Positions 10,518-19,206 of a stretch of DNA of 64,000 nucleotides are shown piece after piece (within the stretch, counting starts at the first letter, position 1; the number at the start of each line of letters is the position of its first letter). Origin of the DNA: Alphaproteobacteria bacterium (GTDB taxonomy: Bacteria; Pseudomonadota; Alphaproteobacteria; Rhodobacterales; Rhodobacteraceae). The stretch covers positions 1 through 64,000 of the forward strand of contig JAUHXK010000004.1 of NCBI GenBank assembly GCA_030427405.1. Reading direction: 5' to 3'. The translations under genes were made by a program, and so were the position numbers. The notes below the pieces were generated by a model. It saw nothing but the letters and a program-made list of their open reading frames with translations, was not told where the DNA came from and did not search any database.

Positions 10518-10532
10518 ACGCAGGAGATAACC

Positions 10533-10700
10533 ATGGCGAAGCCGACGACAATCAAGATCCGTCTGAACTCGACCGCGGGCACGGGCCACTTCTACGTGAC
10601 CAAGAAAAACGCACGCACCATGACGGAGAAAATGACCGTTCGTAAATACGACCCGGTCGCTCGCAAGCATGTCGAGTACAAGGAAGGCAAGATCAAGTAA
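10533..10700 (+). CDS. rpmG: 50S ribosomal protein L33
   Basis: [55 protein letters not shown]. Confidence 0.98.
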   Translation: MAKPTTIKIRLNSTAGTGHFYVTKKNARTMTEKMTVRKYDPVARKHVEYKEGKIK

Positions 10701-10730
10701 TCTGCTTTCAAGTTACAGACTTCGGGAAAA

Positions 10731-10759
10731 GGGTTCTGCCGGGCAGAGCCCTTTTTTCT
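10731..10759 (+). terminator. Rho-independent terminator of rpmG
   Basis: agggttctgcc/gggcagagccct stem followed by a T-run (ccttttttct). Confidence 0.85.
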
Positions 10760-10920
10760 TGCGCGGGTAACGTTTCGTCTTTGCGCAATTTCTGGGGCCA
10801 CCGGCGTTTGAGCCGTTGCAGTGGCGCATCAGCCCCGCAGGCAATCTGCGCGCCTGTGGCTTGCATTTTCAGGCGGCCTGCCGCTACGCTTCAGCAACCC
10901 GATGCAAAATGTTGACCGCC

Positions 10921-11427
10921 ATGAAAAAAATCTTGTTGCCCGCAATCGCCGTTCTGAGCCTTTCGGCCTGTGAAGATCCGTTCAACCGAGAAGGTGTCGG
11001 CTTTACCGGGATCGACGGCGAGCCGCGCACGGTTTCCGACGTCAAAGGCGCGGTGGCCTTTGTACCGCCAGCCACCAATGTGCCCGCGGAACTGGCCGAA
11101 CTGCCCACGGTTCACGTGCAGTCAGACAAGGTCGAATTCGAAAAAATCGCAGGCGTTGCCATAGACAATGGCGGTCGCAGCGATACCAGTGCGGTCCACC
11201 TGTCCGGCAGCAGCACCGATATGTTCCTGAGCACCGTCAGGGTCAACGGAACGCTGTTCGGTGTTCTGCGCACGCCGAACAACAGCGTCAAGGTAGACAA
11301 CTCTGTCGGCGCAACCTTTGGCAGCGAAACCGAACGGTTCACGGGGTGCCTGCCCGCAGGTGACGTTTATCGCAAGGGCGGATCGTCCAGAAGTTCGGGA
11401 TTTGCAGTGCCGCTGAATTGTAGCTGA
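10921..11427 (+). CDS. Lipoprotein of unknown function
   Basis: MKKILLPAIAVLSLSACEDPF signal peptide with lipobox; no family recognised. Confidence 0.65.
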   Translation: MKKILLPAIAVLSLSACEDPFNREGVGFTGIDGEPRTVSDVKGAVAFVPPATNVPAELAELPTVHVQSDKVEFEKIAGVAIDNGGRSDTSAVHLSGSSTDMFLSTVRVNGTLFGVLRTPNNSVKVDNSVGATFGSETERFTGCLPAGDVYRKGGSSRSSGFAVPLNCS

Positions 11428-11452
11428 AACTAAGGACAGCTTTTCCAGACAG

Positions 11453-11481
11453 GCCCCTGCCAATCGGCGGGGGCTTTTTTG
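11453..11481 (+). terminator. Rho-independent terminator
   Basis: gcccctgcc-aatc-ggcgggggc stem followed by tttttt. Confidence 0.8.
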
Positions 11482-11544
11482 TTGTGCCGGTGTGACGGGC
11501 GCTGCGGCGGGTCCGGTCCTCTTGGGAGTGTCACCGGAAGCGCC

Positions 11545-11576
11545 ATGAAAAAGGGCGGCTCCGTGAGGAACCGCCC
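11545..11576 (-). terminator. Rho-independent terminator of the BI-1 family gene
   Basis: On the minus strand: gggcggttcctcacggagccgccc followed by tttttcat. Confidence 0.75.
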
Positions 11577-11601
11577 CGGTCATTCAATCGCGAAGTCAGC
11601 G

Positions 11602-12339
11602 TTATTCGCGGTTTCCAAGCAATTGCAGCAGGAACATGAACATGTTGATAAAGTCGAGATACAGGTTCAATGCACCCATGATCGCAGCCTTGCCGAGCCA
11701 TTCCTGATCGCCGGAATGTGCCATTTGCAGGTAGGTCGTCTTGATCTTTTGCGTGTCGTAAGCCGTCAGGCCCGCAAAAATCAGTACGCCAAGGATCGAC
11801 ACGGCGAACATGATTGCCGGGGACTGAAGGAACAGGTTGATGACCATGGCAACGACCAGGCCAATCACGCCCATCATCAGGAACGTGCCCATGCCGGACA
11901 GGTCTTTCTTGGTGACATAACCATAAAGAGACAGGCCAGCGAAGGCGATCGAGGTCACGAGGAATACCTGAGCGATGGAGATGCCGGTGAAGGCAACGAA
12001 GATCCAGCTCATGGACAAACCCATGACCGCCGAGAAGGCATAGAAAAACAGCTGTGCGCCCGATGCGGACAGGCGGTTGATCATTGCGCCAAAGGCAAAG
12101 ACCATGATCAGCGGCGCAAACATCACGATCCAGCCGAGGATGTTCGGGCTCAGCGTGATCGGGTCGCGGAAAACGGCCAAAAGCTGTGGGCTGGTGCCAA
12201 CGGCCCAGGCCACCGCAAAGGTGATCAGCATGCCGACCGACATCGTGCCGTATACTTTGTTCATGTGGGCGCGCAGGCCCTCGTCGATCTCGGCGGCACG
12301 GGTTCCGGTTGCTGTCCGGATCGTGTCAAATTGTGCCAT
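11602..12339 (-). CDS. Bax inhibitor-1/YccA family membrane protein
   Basis: Seven-TM pattern; IMVFAPLIMVFAFGA, YDTQKIKTTY, LYLDFINMFMFLLQLLGNR typical of the BI-1 family. Confidence 0.93.
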   Translation of the reverse strand: MAQFDTIRTATGTRAAEIDEGLRAHMNKVYGTMSVGMLITFAVAWAVGTSPQLLAVFRDPITLSPNILGWIVMFAPLIMVFAFGAMINRLSASGAQLFFYAFSAVMGLSMSWIFVAFTGISIAQVFLVTSIAFAGLSLYGYVTKKDLSGMGTFLMMGVIGLVVAMVINLFLQSPAIMFAVSILGVLIFAGLTAYDTQKIKTTYLQMAHSGDQEWLGKAAIMGALNLYLDFINMFMFLLQLLGNRE

Positions 12340-12512
12340 TAAGGGTCTCCCTTCGATATTCGCGATTCAGCCCGCACATAGGGGCGGATTTCCCTATAAA
12401 TATCGGAGAGAGTGGCAGGTGTTTCAAGGGTTTTAAGGCTAAAACTCGTGAAAACCTCGGGCATTTCCGACGGCCTTTATAGGAAAGCCGCGGAAATGCC
12501 CGGGCGGGTCGA

Positions 12513-12731
12513 TCAGGACGGTGTGTTCAACCATGTGTCAGGCGCGTCCCAAAAGGGGCGGTTTGCCTCGGCATTGGCTTGGGCGCGGGTTACGCCGATA
12601 TCTTCCAGGGCACGATCATCCAATTCGGCGAGGCGCCGCCGCTGGCGGGCGAGGGCCAGCAGGTTCAGCACGCGGATCGCAGGAAATGCGGGTTTTGCCG
12701 CCAGCGGCCTTGAAACGGTAACTTGGGTCAT
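12513..12731 (-). CDS. DUF1127 family small protein
   Basis: RQRRRLAELDDRALEDIGVTRAQANAEANRPFWDAP is a canonical DUF1127 core; start set at MTQVTVSRP. Confidence 0.85.
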   Translation of the reverse strand: MTQVTVSRPLAAKPAFPAIRVLNLLALARQRRRLAELDDRALEDIGVTRAQANAEANRPFWDAPDTWLNTPS

Positions 12732-12858
12732 TTGACGTTTCCTTCCATGTTTGCTGATGAAAACTGGGGGTTCAATCAACTTCCTTGATCTATATGGCGC
12801 GGCGTGGCATATTTTAAAAATGAATGTTTTTGAGCAATGTCATCAGGAAATGTGAAGT

Positions 12859-13740
12859 ATGCGAAATCTGGACATAACGACACTACGATCCTTTGTTGCC
12901 GTCGCCGATCATGGCGGGGTGACCCGCGCGGCCGGTTTTCTGCATCTGACCCAGTCCGCTGTGTCGATGCAGCTCAAGCGGCTGGAAGAGTTGCTTGGGA
13001 TTGATCTGCTGGATCGCAGCGGCAGGACAATCGCCCTGACCGCTTCGGGCGACCAGTTGCTGACTTATGCGCGGCGCATGATCGCCCTGAATGACGAGGT
13101 CATGTCCAAGCTGACGGACCAGGCCTTTGAGGGCGAGGTGGTTCTGGGCGTGCCACATGACATTGTCTACCCGGCGATTCCGCGGGTGCTTCAACGTTTC
13201 AATGCCGATTTCCCGCGTGTGCGGGTGCAGCTGGTATCGTCGTATTCGCTGCAGTTGAAGGATATGTTCAAAAAAGGCGATTGCGACCTGATCCTGACCA
13301 CCGAACCATCAACGGCCGACGGGGCGGAAACCGTGGCCGAGCTGCCGTTGCGCTGGATAGGGGCCCCTGGCGGGTCGGCGTGGCGCCGCCGCCCCATTCC
13401 GCTTGCGGTCGGAAGGCGCTGCATGTTCCGACCTCAGATCATTGCGGCATTGGATCAGGCCGGAATCCCGTGGGAACTGTCCGTGGAAACGGAAAATGAC
13501 CGCACGATCGAGGCAACCGTCAGCGCCGACCTTGCCGTGCACGCTGTGCTGGAAGGGACCGAGGCGGCCCATCTCAAACAAATCGAATGCGGCGGTGTCC
13601 TGCCAGATTTACCGGCTCATAAGATCAACCTTTATGGCGGTGACATTGGGCGCGGCCCGGTGGTCGAAGCTTTGGCGGACCTGGTCAGGCAGAACTTTCA
13701 GATGTTGGGCAGCCCGACCCTGCGCGCGGTTGCCGGGTAA
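12859..13740 (+). CDS. LysR-family transcriptional regulator
   Basis: N-terminal wHTH LDITTLRSFVAVADHGGVTRAAGFLHLTQSAVSMQLKRLEELLG; divergent from the DUF1127 gene. Confidence 0.93.
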   Translation: MRNLDITTLRSFVAVADHGGVTRAAGFLHLTQSAVSMQLKRLEELLGIDLLDRSGRTIALTASGDQLLTYARRMIALNDEVMSKLTDQAFEGEVVLGVPHDIVYPAIPRVLQRFNADFPRVRVQLVSSYSLQLKDMFKKGDCDLILTTEPSTADGAETVAELPLRWIGAPGGSAWRRRPIPLAVGRRCMFRPQIIAALDQAGIPWELSVETENDRTIEATVSADLAVHAVLEGTEAAHLKQIECGGVLPDLPAHKINLYGGDIGRGPVVEALADLVRQNFQMLGSPTLRAVAG

Positions 13741-13746
13741 TGCCTT

Positions 13747-14703
13747 TCAGGGCGTGATCACGACTTTCCCGGTCGATTTCCGGTCTTTCAACAGCGCCAT
13801 TCCCCGGGCCGTGTCGGTCAGGGGAAGGACATGGCTGACATGCGGTTTGATCAGGCCCTCTGCCAGCCAGCGGAAAAGCGTATCGAAACTGTCCTGCACG
13901 ATCTCGGGGCGGAACTTGAGGTATCCGCCGATATAGACGCCGATAACGGTCAGGTTCTTGACCAAAAGGTGATTGGCGGGGATCTGCGGGACATCGCCAC
14001 CGGCGAAGCCTATCGGCAGCAACCGGCCCTCGGGGTTGGTTGCGCGAAAGGCCGCCTTGAAGACGTCCCCCCCAATGGCGTCATAGACGACATCTGCGCC
14101 GCCCAGGTCCCGAACGCGTTGGCGCAAATCCTCATCTGCATCAACCAGGTGATCCGCCCCTGCGGCACGGGCGACCTCAAGTTTTTCGCTGCCGCGGGCC
14201 TGGGCGATGACGGTCGCCCCCATCAACTTGCCAATTTCGACGGCGGTCAAGCCAACGCCGCCTGCCGCGCCGGTCACCAAAAGGGTTTCGCCTTTTTGCA
14301 GGCGCGCGCGGTGGTTCAGCGCGATATGGCTGGTTCCATAGGCAATCATGATGGCGGCGGCATCTTGAAAGCTGACATTTTCCGGCAACAGAATCACCCG
14401 CTGCGCGTCAAAAACGCCAAACTCCGCCAATCCACCCTGGCCCGAGTAAATTGCAACCCGGTCGCCCCGCTTCAATCCGGCAACACCCGGCCCGATTTCG
14501 TCAATGACGCCTGCGATCTCCATGCCCATCGTGAAGGGGGCGGGCGGGGTGTCCTGATAGGTTCCCTTTTGCATTAGCAGATCGGCAAAATTCAACGCAC
14601 AGGCCCGAATGGCCACGCGAATCTGGCCCGCGCCCGGAACCGGCAGGTCGATATCGCACAAGGTTGCGGCGGCATTTTCCGACTGAATTCGATAGGCCAG
14701 CAT
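13747..14703 (-). CDS. NADPH:quinone oxidoreductase (zinc-free MDR family)
   Basis: MLAYRIQSENAAATLCDIDLPVPGAGQIRV..., GETLLVTGAAGGVGLTAVEIGKLMGA, Ala/Gly-rich Rossmann motif. Confidence 0.9.
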   Translation of the reverse strand: MLAYRIQSENAAATLCDIDLPVPGAGQIRVAIRACALNFADLLMQKGTYQDTPPAPFTMGMEIAGVIDEIGPGVAGLKRGDRVAIYSGQGGLAEFGVFDAQRVILLPENVSFQDAAAIMIAYGTSHIALNHRARLQKGETLLVTGAAGGVGLTAVEIGKLMGATVIAQARGSEKLEVARAAGADHLVDADEDLRQRVRDLGGADVVYDAIGGDVFKAAFRATNPEGRLLPIGFAGGDVPQIPANHLLVKNLTVIGVYIGGYLKFRPEIVQDSFDTLFRWLAEGLIKPHVSHVLPLTDTARGMALLKDRKSTGKVVITP

Positions 14704-15038
14704 TCTGTTTCCTCCGTTCGGGCGACATAGGCCACCGTTCGGCAAGACGTGTCAATCACGCAGTCGAATGAGCATTTGCCAGACCCGGCAATGCCTTTGT
14801 CGCCGGTCACGAAACAATGACGTAGTGTCTCAACGCGATACAACCACAAACCATTGTGCGATGTGGCAGATTCAACCTTCTTGAAAAAATTCCCAAAAAG
14901 CGCAATATTGTGCCATGGTGCCGTTTCGGGGGGCACGATCCGATTAAACAGTTCTTTAGAAGAGGTCCGATATAGTCGGGCTCTCGGGTCCTGTCGCGTT
15001 TTCCCGAGCGGTTGTTTGAGTAACAGAGGAGAATACCA

Positions 15039-15410
15039 ATGACCCATCACGTCGATGTCCATGTGGGCAAGCGCGTCCGACATCGCCGCTGGCTGATTGG
15101 CATGACTCAGCAACAGCTGGCGCAGCAAGTTGGTATCAAGTTTCAACAGATTCAAAAGTATGAAACAGGTGCCAACCGGATCAGCGCATCGCGCCTTTGG
15201 GACATCGCCGAGGCGTTGGACGTTCCGGTCAGTTTCTTCTTTGAAGGCCTTGAGGAATCGCAAAAGGAAGAACCCGGCAAGAAATCTGTTCCGGCAGACC
15301 TGATGGGCGACAAAGAAGCTTTGGATCTTGTTCGCTCATATTACGCCATTCCGGAAAATCAGCGTCGCCGCCTGTTCGAACTTGCGCGTGTTCTCAGCGA
15401 CGTTGCCTGA
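15039..15410 (+). CDS. XRE-family HTH transcriptional regulator
   Basis: GKRVRHRRWLIGMTQQQLAQQVGIKFQQIQKYETGANRISASRLWDIAEALDVPVSFFF. Confidence 0.92.
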   Translation: MTHHVDVHVGKRVRHRRWLIGMTQQQLAQQVGIKFQQIQKYETGANRISASRLWDIAEALDVPVSFFFEGLEESQKEEPGKKSVPADLMGDKEALDLVRSYYAIPENQRRRLFELARVLSDVA

Positions 15411-15454
15411 AACAACACCTTGACTCCGCAGGATGTGTTCCGCACGGGTAGCCC

Positions 15455-16246
15455 ATGCAAAACTCACGTCTGAGCGATCTGGAAATTGCCGAGAAAATGG
15501 CCGACGCGGCGCGTGCGGCCATTTTGCCGTTTTTCCGGCAGACCAACCTGGAAACATCCAACAAGCTCCAATCCGGGTACGACCCGGTGACGGTTGCCGA
15601 TCGCGAGGCCGAACAGGCCATGCGCGCGGTGCTTGCGGAATTCCGCCCCGATGATGGCGTACTGGGCGAAGAGTTCGGCGCCAGCAAAGGCGCTTCCGGG
15701 CGCACTTGGGTGCTTGACCCGATCGACGGAACCCGCGGGTTTGTCAGCGGAACGCCAACCTGGGGCGTGTTGATCGCACTTGGGCAAGGCAAGGGTCCAA
15801 TGCTTGGAGTCATCGATCAGCCCTATATCGGTGAAAGGTTCATCGGCAGCCCGGATGGCGCCTTTATGACGGGCCCCCTGGGCCGGGCCACTCTTGAGAC
15901 GCGCGCGCTCCGTGGCCTTGATCAGGCGATCCTGTTCACCACCTTCCCCGAGGTTGGAACCGAAGCAGAAGCGCGCGCTTTTCAGGCCGTTGCGGACAAG
16001 GTGAAGCTGACACGGTACGGGATGGACTGCTATGCTTATGCCCTGTTGGCCGCCGGTCAGGTCGATCTGGTTATCGAGGCCGGGTTGAACGCTTATGACA
16101 TACAGGCCCCGATTGCGGTGATCGAGGCCGCAGGCGGTATCGTGACCGACTGGCAAGGCGGCCCCGCCTATGATGGCGGCCGTGCCCTGGCAGCCGCCAA
16201 TCCCGAAATTCACGCCGCAGCACTGGAAATCCTGCGCCAGTACTGA
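15455..16246 (+). CDS. hisN: Inositol monophosphatase family protein, probable histidinol-phosphatase
   Basis: DPVTVADREAEQAMR, VLGEEFG, WVLDPIDGTRGFVSGTPTWG, DIQAPIAVIEAAGGIVTDW. Confidence 0.87.
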   Translation: MQNSRLSDLEIAEKMADAARAAILPFFRQTNLETSNKLQSGYDPVTVADREAEQAMRAVLAEFRPDDGVLGEEFGASKGASGRTWVLDPIDGTRGFVSGTPTWGVLIALGQGKGPMLGVIDQPYIGERFIGSPDGAFMTGPLGRATLETRALRGLDQAILFTTFPEVGTEAEARAFQAVADKVKLTRYGMDCYAYALLAAGQVDLVIEAGLNAYDIQAPIAVIEAAGGIVTDWQGGPAYDGGRALAAANPEIHAAALEILRQY

Positions 16247-16362
16247 ATCCTGTTGTCGCAATGACCGGACCCGGCTACCCTGAGGGCGGCCGGTTCTTAT
16301 GCCCGTTTTCCACTGGCCAACGCACTCATGGCATGAGGCGGGCGGATGCAGGAGTGCACGCG

Positions 16363-17697
16363 ATGACCGAAACGCTCATCAGAAACGCCCACACGATACT
16401 GACGATGGACGAAGACAGGCGCGAATTGACCGACGCCGATCTTTTGATCCGAGACGGCGAACTCATTCGCATCGGCCACCAGCTTGAATGCGACGGAGAA
16501 ACCCTGGACGCCTCAGGCTGCGTGGTCACGCCGGGGCTGGTAAATACCCACCACCATCTTTACCAGACATTGACCCGTGCCGTGCCCGGCGGGCAGGATG
16601 CGTTGCTGTTTGGCTGGCTCAAGACGCTCTATCCGATCTGGGCACGTTTCGGCCCGGACGAGATGTTTGTCTCGGCGCAGATCGGCCTGGCTGAACTGGC
16701 GCTGTCCGGGTGCACGCTCAGCTCGGACCACCTGTACCTTTATCCGAATGGCGCCCGCCTGGATGACACTATTGTCGCGGCGGCCGAAATCGGCCTGCGC
16801 TTTCACCCGACCCGGGGCGCGATGAGCATCGGCGAAAGCGCCGGCGGGTTGCCGCCCGACAGCCTGGTCGAGGCCGAAACCGCCATTCTCAAAGATATGA
16901 TCCGCGTGGTGGACATGTTTCACGACCCGTCACCGGGTTCGATGTGCCGTGTCGGTCTGGCACCCTGTTCACCCTTTTCCGTCAGCCGTGACCTGATGCG
17001 TGACACCGCGCTTCTGGCTCGGGACAAGCACGTGATGCTGCATACGCACCTGGCCGAAAACGACGAAGACATATCTTATTCTCAATCGCAGTTCGGATGT
17101 CGCCCCGGGCAATATGCCGAAGACCTGGGATGGACCGGACCCGATGTCTGGCACGCGCATTGCGTCAAGCTGGACCAGAATGAAATCGACCTGTTCGCAC
17201 GGACAGGCACCGGGGTCGCGCATTGTCCGTGTTCCAATTGCCGGTTGGGGTCGGGCATCGCGCCTGTCCGCAAGATGCGCGACTGCGGTGTCCCGGTCGG
17301 GCTGGGCGTCGACGGTTCAGCCAGCAATGACAGCGGCAACCTCGCGTCCGAGGCCCGGCAGACCATGCTGCTGCAACGGGTTGCCAATGGCGCAGATGCC
17401 ATGTCCGCGCGCGAGGCGCTTGAAATCGCGACAAGAGGCGGGGCCGATGTGCTCAACCGCCCCGATTGCGGACGTCTGATGCCGGGAAAGCGCGCGGATA
17501 TTGCCATTTGGGATGTCGGCGGGATCGACAGTGCCGGCAGTTGGGATCCCGCCGCGCTGCTGCTGGCGGGCCCCACACGCGTCAAGCATCTTTTCGTCGA
17601 AGGACGCCAGATCGTGAATGACGGGCAAATCGCCACCATTGATCTGCCCCGCACCATAGAAACCCAAAACCGGTTGGCACGGCGTTTGATCACCTAG
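16363..17697 (+). CDS. 8-oxoguanine deaminase (amidohydrolase family)
   Basis: VVTPGLVNTHHHLYQTLTRAVP, LHTHLAENDED, HCVKLDQNEIDLFARTGTGVAHCPCSNCRLGSGIAP, GVDGSASNDSGNL. Confidence 0.85.
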   Translation: MTETLIRNAHTILTMDEDRRELTDADLLIRDGELIRIGHQLECDGETLDASGCVVTPGLVNTHHHLYQTLTRAVPGGQDALLFGWLKTLYPIWARFGPDEMFVSAQIGLAELALSGCTLSSDHLYLYPNGARLDDTIVAAAEIGLRFHPTRGAMSIGESAGGLPPDSLVEAETAILKDMIRVVDMFHDPSPGSMCRVGLAPCSPFSVSRDLMRDTALLARDKHVMLHTHLAENDEDISYSQSQFGCRPGQYAEDLGWTGPDVWHAHCVKLDQNEIDLFARTGTGVAHCPCSNCRLGSGIAPVRKMRDCGVPVGLGVDGSASNDSGNLASEARQTMLLQRVANGADAMSAREALEIATRGGADVLNRPDCGRLMPGKRADIAIWDVGGIDSAGSWDPAALLLAGPTRVKHLFVEGRQIVNDGQIATIDLPRTIETQNRLARRLIT

Positions 17698-17707
17698 CGG
17701 GGTCCGC

Positions 17708-17762
17708 TTTTCACCTGGCCTGAAATATCCCCGCCGGAGGCATGCGCCGCAGGCGCATTTCA
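17708..17762 (+). repeat. Dispersed 3'-end element, copy d
   Basis: TTTTCACCTGGCCTGAAATATCCCCGCCGGAGGCATGCGCCGCAGGCGCATTTCAA; box plus hairpin ATGCGCC-GCA-GGCGCAT; sits in the gap between convergent deaminase genes. Confidence 0.65.
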
Positions 17763-17769
17763 ACCCGAC

Positions 17770-19053
17770 TTACACAGGGCGACCGGCGATCCACACCTCG
17801 GAAATCGCCCTGTCATCTCCCATCATGATGGTGGGAAACACCGCTTCCCAAATATCCTCTGCACGGGCTGTGCGCTGGGCAATGGCGGGGGTCGAGCCCA
17901 GGTTCACCACGATCAGGTCGGCCTCCATGCCCGGTGCGATATTGCCAATGCAATCATCCATGTGCAGGGATCTCGCCGAGCCCACCGTGCCCAGCCAAAG
18001 CAACTGTGCAGGATGCAGCGGACGCCCCCGCAATTGGCCGATTTCATACGCGGCTGCCATCGTGCGCAGCATTGAAAAACTGGACCCGCCGCCCGTATCT
18101 GTCGCCAACCCGATCCGGTGCCCGTCCCGCATCAGCCCGTTCATGTCAAACAGGCCCGAGCCGATAAAGGTGTTCGACGTGGGGCAGTGGATCAGCGACG
18201 CGTCGACCTCGCGCAGGCGGTCGCGTTCGCGCGGCTCAAGGTGAATGACATGCCCGTAAACCCCGTTTTTCCCCAGAAGTCCGAACTTTTCATAGGTGTC
18301 CAGGTAATCGCGCGCCTCGGGGAACAGGGATCGAACCCATTCGATCTCATCCGTCTGTTCGCTCAGATGCGTTTGCATCAGGCAATGCGGATGTTCCGCC
18401 CACAAGGCGCCCATTGCCTCAAGCTGATCCGGGGTCGAGGTGGGGGAGAACCGGGGGGTGATGGCATAGGACAGGCGATCGACCCCATGCCACTTTTCCA
18501 ACAGGGCCGCTGATTGGTCATAGGCGGTCTGCGCCGTGTCACGCAGCCCCTCGGGTGCGTTGCGATCCATACAGGTCTTTCCCGCGACAACGCGCTGGCC
18601 CCGTTTCCGGGCGGCAGTGAAAAAGGCGTCGACGCTTTCAGGGTGGATGGTGCAAAAACTGCACATGGTTGTCGTTCCATGGGCGGCGGTCAGGTCAAGA
18701 TAACGCTCGGCAATCTCAGCGGCATAGCCCGGGTCCGTGAACTTCATCTCTTCGGGGAAGGTATAGCTGTTCAACCAGTCGATCAGCCGCTTTCCCCAAC
18801 TGGCGATCATAGCCGTTTGCGGGTAATGCACATGCGGATCGACAAAACCGGCCATGACAAGCTTGTCGCCGACATCGCGGATTGCCGCATCGGGGTGGCT
18901 GGCCTTCAGGTCGTCTGCCGCGCCCATTGCCACGACCTTGCCTTCCTCGACAAGGACTGCCTCGGACAGGCTGGCAGCCTCGGTCGGATCGCCGTCAAAA
19001 GGTGACCGATCAAAACTCAGCACCCGTCCCATTAGAAGCGTCTTTTGCGACAT
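17770..19053 (-). CDS. guaD: Guanine deaminase
   Basis: VMAGFVDPHVHYPQTAMIASWGKRLIDWLNSYTFPEE, TTTMCSFCTIHPESVDAFF, MQTHLSEQTDEIEWV, GLATDTGGGSSFSML. Confidence 0.93.
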   Translation of the reverse strand: MSQKTLLMGRVLSFDRSPFDGDPTEAASLSEAVLVEEGKVVAMGAADDLKASHPDAAIRDVGDKLVMAGFVDPHVHYPQTAMIASWGKRLIDWLNSYTFPEEMKFTDPGYAAEIAERYLDLTAAHGTTTMCSFCTIHPESVDAFFTAARKRGQRVVAGKTCMDRNAPEGLRDTAQTAYDQSAALLEKWHGVDRLSYAITPRFSPTSTPDQLEAMGALWAEHPHCLMQTHLSEQTDEIEWVRSLFPEARDYLDTYEKFGLLGKNGVYGHVIHLEPRERDRLREVDASLIHCPTSNTFIGSGLFDMNGLMRDGHRIGLATDTGGGSSFSMLRTMAAAYEIGQLRGRPLHPAQLLWLGTVGSARSLHMDDCIGNIAPGMEADLIVVNLGSTPAIAQRTARAEDIWEAVFPTIMMGDDRAISEVWIAGRPV

Positions 19054-19206
19054 CAGCCCTGGTCTCCGCATGTTTGGAACCGCATTCCTGCATAAGGGGT
19101 CAGCATAAGAGGACGAAAGATGCGGGTAAATCGGCCCATTGTCATTGTTTTCCGGTAGCTGCTTCTTCTATTTAGAAGCCAATCACCGATTGGAAGGGGG
19201 CAGCGC

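Noticed and set aside
11479-12342. 287-aa plus-strand ORF over the BI-1 gene
   Set aside because: Antisense to a clear BI-1 family membrane protein; no domain.
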